Source: Pocillopora verrucosa (Eukaryota > Cnidaria > Anthozoa > Scleractinia > Pocilloporidae). Taken from it: a DNA stretch of 64,000 bases. Made by a program: the position numbers and the translations under genes. Location: NCBI RefSeq assembly GCF_036669915.1, contig NC_089323.1:15181340-15245339 (forward strand), written 5' to 3'. The notes beneath the pieces are model-generated. The model had not been told where the DNA came from. It searched no databases and saw only the letters and a list, made by a program, of their open reading frames with translations. How positions within the stretch are numbered: the stretch's first letter is position 1; each line of letters begins with the position of its first letter. Positions 50,618-61,600 of this stretch are shown here, in pieces.

Positions 50618-53600
50618 TCATGTGCCATTTGACATGTCTTCCATCTCTTCATCAACATTATTATTCGGTTTGTTTCCTCCAGGCACCTGACCAGCTTTTA
50701 ATAACATCTCAAGTCTTTGCACTTCATCCAGAGAGCGTGCGTTTGCAATGGCAGCCTGAGGGAATGAAACCATAGCTATAAATTAGTTACACAAATGACA
50801 ACTGTGTTTGCCAGCAAAATGTTCAACCACTTAGAAAAGGAATCGTCTCCCATGTAAAACATATTAAATTATTACTTGTAAAAAGGGGTATTACTAAAAC
50901 ACTTGGTACAGACTTAAATTTACTTACCTTGATTGCAGCAATGTCTTTAGTGGGGGATGGAAGAGGTTTGCTGGGTAAAGGCCTTGTTCCAACAGGTGGT
51001 CCCCCAGGAACAAACCTAAATCAAAAAATTGAAAACAAAATCACTCATAGTTCATATCTTATTGAATTGTTATACAATGTCTTATCATTTTGTCTCTCGA
51101 CTGAGAATTGATTTGTACCTCTCCTTCACAATACCCTCCCCTATTATTACCTCAAAGAATTTTGCGTAATATGTGTAATACCCGGTTCAATTTTATCCTT
51201 GGTTGAAATTTTATTTTCCTTTGTTTCAAACTCACTATCATACATTACGATACCCCACAACAAAAGAAAATAAAATTTGAACCAAGGATAAAATTGAACC
51301 ACAACATGTACAATGGATTAGTTTGTCAATTTTTATCACATGCTGGGTAGACAACGATTTGAAATTTTGAGGAGTAACAGTTTTTCAAATCACTTCTGCA
51401 CACTCATATAAAGAGCTAACAAACAAGGAAATGGAATAAACTTACGTCTTAGCCTTTCTTCCCTTTTGACTTCCTTCTTGTCCTCGTTTACCACTGAACA
51501 TTCGCTTAGCAGCTTCCCTTTCCTAAAAACAATAGCACAAAACATCTATGTTACTCAGCTCTTCAACCCTTTAACTCCCAAGATCTAATTATTAATTCTC
51601 CCCTTCTGGCTGCTACACATCTTGTAAATTTGTTGCAAGAATTTGGTGTTAGATCAAGATAACAATTTCTATCTGATAAGTTTGAGAATTCTCATTACCT
51701 TTTTGCTAGATAATGTATGGGTATTATAGGGAGAAGTTATATGTAAATCAACCCCAGGAGTTAAAGGGTTGAGTAAAACAATTTTTATTCTTACAGCGCA
51801 ATAACTAATACTGGCCAATGGTAAAACCTTTATCATCTCTAGCAACAAAGAAAGAAATTATATTGGATTAACCCCTCACACCCTAACATCAGTATGCATA
51901 TTCTCCATACTGTTTTCCATACAATTCCAAAGGTGCTGACAAGGAGAATTTGTTTAACAATCAATACTTTCTTTAGTTGGTGATCATTTCATTTGTTGGT
52001 GTCACCTTAATAGGTGATTGAAGGGTCATAATGTAAGGGAAATTAGATGCTAGTCATTAGGTCAAAAAGATGCTAAATCAAACAATCTTTTTTATTACCC
52101 GTTGTTTTATTCTCTGAAAGTCCAACACTCTTAGCTGCGGCAATTTGTTGATGACATATAATCTGTAGTGAGGTTTGTTAGTTACTGGGTTTCGAAGCAA
52201 ACTGAAAAAGAAGATACCAAGAGATTTTTAACATTCAGTTACAAGTTCTGAGATAAAGTACACAGAATTAACACCTGCATCTTATCTCTTAGCAAGGAGA
52301 AAAAAAGAGTTAAAAAACCAGTGGCTGAAAAGTATTCAACAGAGTGACAAAAGAAATTATGGTGAGCAGTGTTTCCTTTTCAGACAATAACTGGTAAATG
52401 CATGTAGTACCCTCTTATTGCCGCTAAGAATTGTTTGGAATTCTTGAGATTTCAACAGGTACAACAATTTTTCTACTGGTTTCATCATTTCCTTAATTTG
52501 TTGTGCTTAAAATCAGGGAGAACAGGGGGAAATGTTCTAAAGAAAGGGTTAGATAAATATGCAACATGTACCTGAGGTACTGGAGACTTTTAACAGACTT
52601 CAATGGATCCAGGTCTTTCTACAGATCAAAATGAATGAAGAGAATGAAATTACACAAGTAAACAAGAATTGTGACAATCCAGACAATAACCATGCAACCA
52701 AAATATTGTCAAGGAAAAATAAATAAAATAGGAAAAAATACAAATTAAATAAAAATAAAAGATGAATTAAAACTGAAAACAAAGACTAAGTAAGACATAC
52801 CAATTCTTGCATGTTATTTGATGTCATTACAATAGTTTCTAAGTTGGGTAGACTCTCCTCTAAATGTTCTGCAATACGACTGAAAGCAACATGAATAGTG
52901 TTAGAAGAGAGAGATATATGTCAAAAAAAAAAAATGAGGCAATGATGATGATAATATTTATTGTAAAATTTATTATTAATGATAATATTAGTCAAAGACG
53001 ATACAGGACAATAATGACAAAAAAATCATGATTTGCTTCATACATGCGAGAACAAAGGGGTCAAGCTTTCAAATATATTTATGTCTTGTTGAAGCTATAA
53101 AAACCAAAATGTATCAAAATTCATTTAGAGGGTAACAGGCTAAAAACGAATAGTTATTAATTCTTTTCACACAGGTAATAGAATTTTTGAAGAATGAGTC
53201 TTTTGCTCTAAATGACACCTTCTTTGTATCTTCTTTGAGCATCAAAATGCTACTAAACTAACTAGATACATGTACACAGTAGTTAAGGATGTCTGAGAAT
53301 CTGGGTGACGCCTTCCAAACTCCAAAGACAATTTACAGTACAGTATCAGCTTACCTCTCTCCATAGATTGTCCACTGCACTTACCAATTTTCAATGGGAT
53401 ATATATATATATTTAAAAGTGTTAGATACTGCATAAAACACCACTGCACAACATTTTTGTCATGCAAATTACCATATTTTATGCTAGGGGTTGGCTATTA
53501 AAACAAAGTTTTGCCTTTGTTTAACAAAAGTGCTTCCTAAACAATCCTCAATTTTGCTGAATCTTTTGTCTGAACATTTATTTTTGTGAACAGTGTCAAG

Positions 53601-55439
53601 AGAGCTGAAAGCTAACACTGGATGGACTTCCCTTTAGTTAAATTGACTCACTTAAAGAGAAAGCCATGATTTGGATTGGACTCATGCAAATAACCAGCCC
53701 TAACAGTTTAATATCACATGGATTTACTGACACACAAATTTCTATACAGCACTTACAAACTACATAAACAAATGACCACATAAACAAAAAAATGACTCCA
53801 TGAACAAATCATACACAATTAAGAATTATCAATTTTAAAGATGACTACCTGTAATTTAAAAGTGACAATACTTCTAAGTCTGGTACAAATACAAGATGCT
53901 ATCATCTAGAATATGTTTAAAAGTTGAGAAAGATACTGTAAAAAATCAGGAAGAACAGTTTATAAAAATGTCTTAACCTACACAAGTTTAACAAATACTA
54001 GGAAATCAAATTCTTGCCTATAAATTATCATAGCAGAAACACAAAAACAGTGACAAATAAAGCGATGGCAGACATATTGAACAATGTAAGTTGATCAAAA
54101 GACCCAAATTGTTTTCAATGGATTCTTAATTTCTGGAAGAAAATGCTAGTCATACAGCATATGCACACACGTGTCTGTCTGTGCAAAAGAAATGTCTAGG
54201 ATGAATCATTGAAACATACCATATTCTGTTGTTGTTTAAAAGAAGGCTTTTCAATCTCTTGAGTAATGCAAATCCCTCCAGTTTGCGGATGTCATTCTCT
54301 GACATATCAATGGTATCAAACTGGTCCTAAAATCAATCAAACAACTGTTACCCCATTACCTTCAGGAGCTGATAACAAGTAACTTCTCTCTACAATATCC
54401 AAACATTATATAGCAAACACGTAATGAGAATATTCAAACTTATCAAGTAGAAATTGTTATCATGGTTTAAATCAAAATTCTTTTGACTAATTTACAAGGA
54501 AATGTGCAAAAGCTAGATGGGAGAATTGACAGTCAGATCTTGGAGTTAAAGGTTTAAGACATTATTGCAGTCATCAGGAATACAAGCTTGGCATGTAGGA
54601 TCATAACCCTTCACACCCTAAGATCAGTGTAGATATTCTCCATATCCTTCTCTATACATTTTGTTTGGTACAGACAAGGAGAATTCATTTAAGAATCAAC
54701 GCTTCTTAGGTTAGCAATCATTTACTTCATTCTCATGATCTTTATGAATGATCTGGGCTAAACTTCAGAATACCCCGCAACTTTGGTCCGCCTCTCTTAC
54801 ATGTGTCGGGAGGCTTTGAAGATTGAGTCATAACACAATAGACACTATTCTTATTCAATGACATGTAAATGAGTTGCGGGGTATTCCGAAGTTGCTCCAT
54901 GATCTGCTATATTACAGTCAAGAGAAATTACATGCTGGTCACTCTTATGGTTTAAGGAGTCAAAATGCAAACAATGAACCCTAAATTATATATTTTTTAT
55001 GACTGAAGACTGTTACTTAACATAAGCATTATTTAGAAGTTGGTCCGTTGCTACTATCATTTATCTTCCAATTTTTCTGAAGCATTTAGCGAAATAATCG
55101 AGTAATGGAAACAGAAAAACTTACCAAAGTCGCTCCAAGATTTTCAATCACGGGGATTTTATAACCTACAGTGTAAAAGACAAGACAATGTAGAAAATAA
55201 TGCAAGATGGTCAACAAATAGGAAATATGTACTGCAAGCATCTCCAAATAACAAACAATACACTAGATTTCCAATAACTTCGTCCAAAGCAACACTCGTT
55301 TCAAAATAAAATTCCTAACTAATTTTTTTTATTCAAACCGCAGAATAAATGTTTACTTACCCCGCAAATCCAGTTCTCTATCTCTTAATGCATTTGTGTA
55401 CTGCGGACTTTGCAGTATAAGATCTGCTGTCAACTTCAT
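50618..55439 (-). CDS. SNRPA1: U2 small nuclear ribonucleoprotein A'
   Basis: U2A' is the leucine-rich-repeat subunit of the U2 snRNP. With U2B'' it binds stem-loop IV of U2 snRNA in the nucleus. Nine exons on the minus strand join in phase: 55361-55439, 55125-55165, 54220-54326, 52801-52879, 52572-52618, 52099-52201, 51446-51522, 50928-51015 and 50618-50755. The product is about 252 residues; human has 255. It starts MKLTADLILQSPQYTNALRD, then ELDLRGYKIPVIENLGATL. LRR words follow in order (IDMSENDIRKLEGF, LLLNNNRIC, TIVMTSNNMQEL, SLLRNPVTNKPHYR), then the cap LYVINKLPQLRVLDF. The tail matches the family at AAIANARSLDEVQRLEMLL and ends with an acidic stretch. Several introns carry MITEs. It is transcribed divergently from TOE1. 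Confidence 0.96.
51184..51300. repeat. 117-bp palindromic MITE (SNRPA1 intron)
   Basis: A 35-bp terminal inverted repeat begins GGTTCAATTTTATCCTTGG. The right arm is its complement with about one mismatch. The arms flank a 47-bp centre. No coding potential. Confidence 0.85.
51565..51770 (-). repeat. MITE family C copy (SNRPA1 intron)
   Basis: Ends AACCCTTTAACTCCCAAG and GGAGTTAAAGGGTT. It contains GTTAGATCAAGATAAC and TTGCTAGATAATG, the inverse of the copy at 10816. Confidence 0.65.
51868..52066 (+). repeat. MITE family A copy (SNRPA1 intron)
   Basis: Starts TTAACCCCTCACACCCTAAC. Carries ATTCTCCATACTG and GACAAGGAGAATTTG. The right end is decayed. Confidence 0.6.
54348..54557 (+). repeat. 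MITE family C copy (SNRPA1 intron)
   Basis: Degenerate left end. It carries TATATAGCAAACA, TATCAAGTAGAAATTG and GATCTTGGAGTTAAAGG. Confidence 0.55.
54604..54957 (+). repeat. MITE family A copy split by a nested element (SNRPA1 intron)
   Basis: The left part starts TAACCCTTCACACCCTAAG with ATTCTCCATA and GACAAGGAGAATT. The right part resumes after the nested element with GTCAAGAGAAATTACATG and CACTCTTATGG. A second element lies between them at 54756-54898. Confidence 0.6.
54756..54898. mobile_element. 143-bp hAT-like MITE nested in a family A copy
   Basis: The ends are inverted repeats of about 26 bp: GGCTAAACTTCAGAATACCC on the left, and GGAGCAACTTCGGAATACCC reading inward from the right. 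The 8-bp word ATGATCTG flanks both sides (54748-54755, 54899-54906) as a target-site duplication. An 8-bp duplication fits the hAT superfamily. No transposase is encoded. Confidence 0.7.
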
Positions 55440-55696
55440 TTTATCGGTCAACTCCTGCCGTTAAATCTCTGATGAACAATTTAAAAGGTTCTCTAATGTC
55501 CTACAAATGTTCACTGGTCTTTTAAATTTAGCTTCGACGAGTATTTTATGAGATTACTAGCTTTTTTCATGCAAACTTCGCTTGGTGATCGCGAACCGCC
55601 ATCTTTGTTCCTTCGACACGTGAACATTGCTCGCCCCAGGTCCTACCAGAGCATTCGCCGATAACGCCTGGTGGTTTTGGTGTTTCTCGGAGAAAA
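55440..55696. promoter_or_regulatory. Shared bidirectional SNRPA1/TOE1 promoter
   Basis: Only 257 bp separate the start codons of the divergent SNRPA1 and TOE1 genes. CCGCCATCTT at 55596-55605 is, on the minus strand, AAGATGGCGG, a match to the YY1 core often found in housekeeping bidirectional promoters. No TATA box was seen. The true transcript starts are unknown. Confidence 0.65.
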
Positions 55697-58600
55697 ATGT
55701 CAGCACGTTTTGAGAACGTTCCTGTGGTCGAAGTTTCAGCGGACAATTTTGCAGAATTATGGCCTTTTATGGTTCGTGCAATAAAAAAATCTTCATTTGT
55801 GGCATTGGATACGGTATGTGAGTGAGCATTTTCGAAAGAAATTTCTTCTCAAAGGTTTTCTAAACGTACCACCTTGATTTGGAAAATGTTTGGGAAGAAG
55901 AGTATAATTACAACTGTATTTCCATTTTAATCGAATTTCAGTAGTGTAATCTTTAACCCTGTACACCCTAGCACCAGTCTTCATGTTATCCATACTGTTA
56001 TCTATACATTTCCTGGTATTGAAAAGCAGAATTTGTTTAACAATCAAGAGCTTCTTTGATGGTGATCACTTCCTTCATTCTCGTGATCTTAATCTTGATC
56101 CAGGGGTGATATTGTGGGGAGAAATTAGACGCTAATCACTCTTTATGGGTTAAAGGGTTAGAGAGAATCCCAAATTTGGGCAATGTTTTGGAAAATAAAT
56201 GCATCTGTGGATTTTTTTTCTTGTAGGAGATGAGTGGAATTGGTGAGAGAAAGAATCTAATGACACAGTAAGCAACAATGTTCTGATATCATTGTCTACT
56301 TTTCAGTCTCTATAACTATCTGAATAATTGGCTTTTTGATTGCTATTCATTTCTATTTAATCATAACTTATCTCCAATTTTATTTAATATTTGACTTGAT
56401 TGGAGTATTTTCAATACCACACCATACAGTCTTGGTTCACTAAAATTTGTGGAATGTTGCTTTTGGAACTCTCTACCTGCTCTTAAAAAGATCCCAACTG
56501 GCTCACTACCTGGGTTTATAATTATTATTTATTCCTTATTTACTTTTTATTGTTTAAATAATAATAATAGTAATGTTTATTGAGATAACTTTTTCATACC
56601 AATATGGTTTTTACAAAGGAACTCATGAGATTAATAAATATGGAATACACCAAATCAATGATAAAATTTAATGCTCAAATATATAAAAACTATTACAATG
56701 TATGATGAATTGTTTGGCAGCTGATAGGTAGTATGTATCAATTGCTAGGTGCAGAGGTTTAACCCTTTAATCTCAAAGTGTGTCTGGCTTCTAATTTCTC
56801 CTTACAATATCACCCTTGAATCAAATGTAAAGGTCATGAGAATAAAGAAAATGATCACCAATTTAAGAAGCTTCTGATTATCAAACAAATTCTCCTTGTC
56901 ATAACCACAGGAATGTAGAGAGAACAGTATGGAGAATACAAATACCAATGTTACCGTAATTTCCGCCCATTTACCTGCACAGCAGATTACCTGCATTGGT
57001 CAATTTTTGCAATAATGAGAAAACAATTTCAACAGATTACCTGCGCTGGCAGATAATCCGCACCCAAAAACAAAAGAAAATTGTCAACTCACGCGCAAAG
57101 TTCCTTCATTGTTTTTGTTGATATGATATCCTTTAGCGTGCAATTGATAAATTTTCACACTTTTTGTCTTTGCTATTTCATTGAGAATGATAAATCTGTT
57201 CTAAAAAAAAAATTGATATCACAAGATCTACTGGGTCAGAGAAATCGCTTGAAATGGGAAAATACTCTTGACCTCAAGGCAATGCGAGCAAATAAAATTT
57301 CTCTGATGCGTCAAATATTCTGTTACGCTAATTAATTATGTGGCGCCACAAAATGAACATGTCAATATCATTTTCTGTGTGAATTGCCCTGAAGCCAGTC
57401 TTTTCACAGTAGTTGAATTCTTTTATTTCTAAGTTCACTTCCCATGTAAGTGAGAATTGTTTTTTTTTAACTAAACAAAGAAACAAGCTGCGAAATTGAC
57501 AAGGTAAGAAAGTAAGAGTACGAACAAGATAAAAGCTATGTTATCGAGTTTTGTATGTTTCTTGATTTGCATCGGCTTTCATCAAGAGCAATAAAGTCTC
57601 TTATTGTAATGAGCAATCTGTGCGAAATAAATGAGTTATTGCACAAGTTTTTTTGAAGAGTATCTGTAGTGGATATTATCACCTGTTTTTTTCCTGTTTA
57701 TCGTTTTTAACTATGCTGGAAGCTTTAAAAATTATTGTATTACCCGCACCTTCCTATATCCTGCACCAACAACTGTTTGTGGAAAAATTAACAGATCACC
57801 CATTGGTTATCAGCTGGAAATTATGGTAGTTTGTCAAGGGTTATCCCTTTTACTTCCAAGATAACATCAGTAATTCTCCTTACTGCCTGTCATGTAATTC
57901 TTATGATGTTAGTTCAGAGAATTTGGTATTGGATCAACTAATAATGCCATAATTAATACTTTTCTTTATTCTTATTACCTACCTGCTTGATATTGTATTG
58001 ATACTGTGAGGAGAAATTCTGCTTTGGTCACTTGTGGGAGTGACAGGGTTAACAAAATTGTATGTCTTATTCTTCAGATTTGTTGAAGACCGGTATAAAT
58101 ACATGTGTGAAGTGGCACAATCCAGAGCCATTCTCTCTCTTGGCATTTCTTGTTTCAAATTGAAGAAGAAAAAGATGAATAATGAAACAGAATGCAAAGA
58201 ATCTGGAACAAAACTGAACATCAGGATCAAGACATTTAACATTGTTGTCCTTTGCACTGAAAACTTTGTGGTAGAACCAATGTCTTTGACATTTTTGGTC
58301 GGACATGGCTTTGACTTTAACAAACAGTATGCCAAAGGGGTTCCATATTCAAGAGGAAATGATAAGTTACAGGTAATAATGGTTTGAATGTTACCATAAT
58401 AATAATGTACATGAAAAAATTAAGTGCTTCTGATTGGCTGAAAACAAGCGCATTCTCATATAACACTAGTGCAAAGTTGTAACTAAAGTGCAAATTACAA
58501 ATAGCATGCGCACATTTTCAAAATTTTGTCTGTGTTGACTTTCTGTGATGTTTTTTCTATAAATTGTTAACAAGTAATAATATATGTTCTCTTGCAATTT

Positions 58601-61600
58601 GGCGTAATAAGCACTTGTAAAGTTTTCAAAGACTACAAATTGCACTTGCCCTACTGGCTTGTGCAAAACAAGTAATAACATGTGTTCTCTTGCAATTTGG
58701 TGTAATAAGCACTTATAAATTTTTCAAAGACTACAAATTGCACTTGCCCTACTAGCTTGTGCAATTTGTTGTCTTTGAAAAATAATTGACATGTGCTTAT
58801 AAACACCAAATTGCACTTGAAGTCATATTATTACCAATACTTATTGGAGTGGGAGGCTTGCTAGCCAAATGGTTAGTGCACTGGATTCAGGGTCAATAAG
58901 TTTAAGACCTGGTGTAGTCAATGTGTTGTGTTCTTGGGCAAAATGCTTTACTTTCACAGCGCCTCTCTGCACCCAGGAGTAGAAATGAGAACTTGATGAA
59001 ATGCCAGGGGAGTAACTTTGGGATGGACTGGCTACCCATTCAGGGGGGGGAGTACTTATACCCTTAGTCGCTTCATTGGACAGAAACTGGGATAAGCTCG
59101 AGCTCAATGGGCTACTTGGCTCAAGCACAGACTGTGCCATAATTATAAGACCATACTGTGGTGGTGTTAAGACCAGAATTTAAAACAGTAGTTCATTAAA
59201 GCTAAGAAACAAATGATTAAGCAAACAAACAAATATGATATAAAACTATTGAATGAGTGTTAGAGAAAATTTGATGGAATTACAATGTTACTCATTCCCC
59301 ATTCTGTCAAGATGATGCTTGTATTAAGAAACTTAATTTCAAAAAAGCAGAAGTTTTATTATTCTCTGATATTATAGCCCAGAAGTTTCATTTGTTCAAC
59401 AACCTCCCAGATCTTCAGAATTTAAAACAACTGACCACAACAGCCAATTACCACAGAGCACAAAAAATATCATATATTTTCCCTAATTTTCCAAAAGCCT
59501 CTATAGTCTCCTCATAAACTAAAGTACTGTTTTTGGTTATCCTTCAGGTAAAATCTGGCACACCACAGTACTCTGTGAGAAATCTCTTCAATCAACTTAT
59601 TCTGGCCAATAAACCTATTGTCGTTCACAATGGTTTTTTAGATTTGGTGTTTTTGTATGAGAACCTCTACTGCAAGTTGCCTGACAAACTGCAAGTGTTT
59701 ACTGCAGATTTAGCAGAAATGTTTCCAGCTGGTGTATTTGATACCAAGTTTGTATCAGAGTACAGCGTGAGGGAACCTGCGTCATTCTTGCTCTATATTT
59801 TCAAAAAATGGTGGGTTTGTGAGAAATTTTTTTATTCAAAGTCAAGGAGAATTTGTCAAACAATCAAAGTGTCTTTGGTTGGTGATCATTTCCTCTGTTT
59901 TTATGATCTTGTTCAATGATTCTGTAGTATTACTGTTGGGAGAAATTAGGTGCTGGTCACTAAGGGTTTAAAGGTGTATAACATCATGCAATTTGTGTTC
60001 ACTTCTGCAGTACTCTTGTTTATTCTTAGAAACTAAGGGGCAGTTATTTAATATCACTTTGACACAACTGCTAGGAAAATGCTTTAACTGAAAGTCCTAA
60101 ACAACACTATGCTCTTGCAGAGCTTACTTCCTTTAAGGCCACAGATTTTTGTCTTTGGGTGGGTAGTTTAGCTTTTCTTTAATGAAGCTTTCATGAGCAG
60201 GGCACTTGAGATTTATTAGACGAGAGCCTTCAGGCACTCCCAGTGATCCCCTGAGAGAACAGCTTTGATCTGTCAAACAAAGAAAGGTTGAATTTTGTAA
60301 TCTAAACTGTGCTTAAGAAATCAAATTACAAAATAGGTCTGCAGAACCCTTTTGAACTTAGGTAATAAATACAAGACAAAGAAAATTATGGTACAATTTA
60401 CTTGAAGAATTCCAGACCAAGAAAAAGATGGAACCACAACATACTTACATCCAGTATGACCTATCTTCAGGTTGAGCTAATAGCAAGTGTTTGTTCTTTA
60501 TTTAGCCAAAGGACCAACATTCATCATCAAAACCAAGGAAGAAAGTATGTTTGTCCAAAATTTCGCGAAGAAGCCTCACTATCAAGTTTCACTGAGCACA
60601 TCTATTGTGGGGCACGTGATGAAAGCGAGGCTGTTAATGTTGACGTCATGGTCTGTGAGAAATTTGCGGTAAGCTTTGCATAATGGTTCTTGTCAGCTCT
60701 GATCGTGCGGCTGATGTTGTTTCTGTGAAGCAATGCTCTTGGAGTTTCCAGCCTTAGTGGTGGCCGTTATTTTTGAGTTGTAAACCGTTGAATGTTTAGT
60801 TCCATGCCTCTCCAAAGTTGTACCTCTCAAATGATCTGCATACATAGCTATGAGCTCACTCGTGCGGCCAGAGGACCTAGAGAGCGATTTTGCAAAATGA
60901 AAAGAATCAAAGGAGCCACAGACGGAGACGTCTCTTGGAAGCAATTTTGAAACGAGCTTGGTTTATTTCGCTCTGTGTTGGCCCAGAAAAACTTGCATCT
61001 CTCTCTCAACCAAGAACATGTAAACCTCAAACTAGTCGCGACTTGTTTCCCCGCATTTTCTCGTGCTCTAGACACCTAAGTTCTAATAGGCTCCCTGTGA
61101 CATCTATCTGATTGGCTCACGGCTTAATTTGGTGTTGGTTTTACAATCCTCAATCAAGATGTGCTCATTACCGACTCTCGATCAGCTTTAATCCCCTTTA
61201 CACCCTTACATCAGTATGCATATTCTCCATACTGTTCTCTACAAATTTCATAAGGTGCTGACGAGGAGAATTTGTTTAACGATTCACAACTTCTTTAGTT
61301 GGTGATCATTTCCTCAATTCTTGTAACGTTAATGTTTTATTCAGGGGCGAAATTGTAAGGAGAAATTAGATGCTAGTCACTCTCAGGGGTTAAAGGGTTA
61401 ACCAAACCGAATCTTATTTTCACGCTCGCTCCTATTCTCGTCCTCAGGGCCACTCGTTTTTCCTCACTCTTTTCCCCAACCACCTAACCGGAAGAAAGGA
61501 GGACCCTGCGGACGATTCGCTCCGACCTTTCGTTTCAAACAGGAAGCATGCACAAAATTTGCTACCGTTTTATTCTCTCCAACATTAAAGTAAAGTCTTT

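Noticed and set aside
57081-57335. 84-codon open frame inside the 877-bp element as a transposase remnant
   Set aside because: It starts with TTG, has no catalytic motif that I can see, and does not resemble a known transposase.
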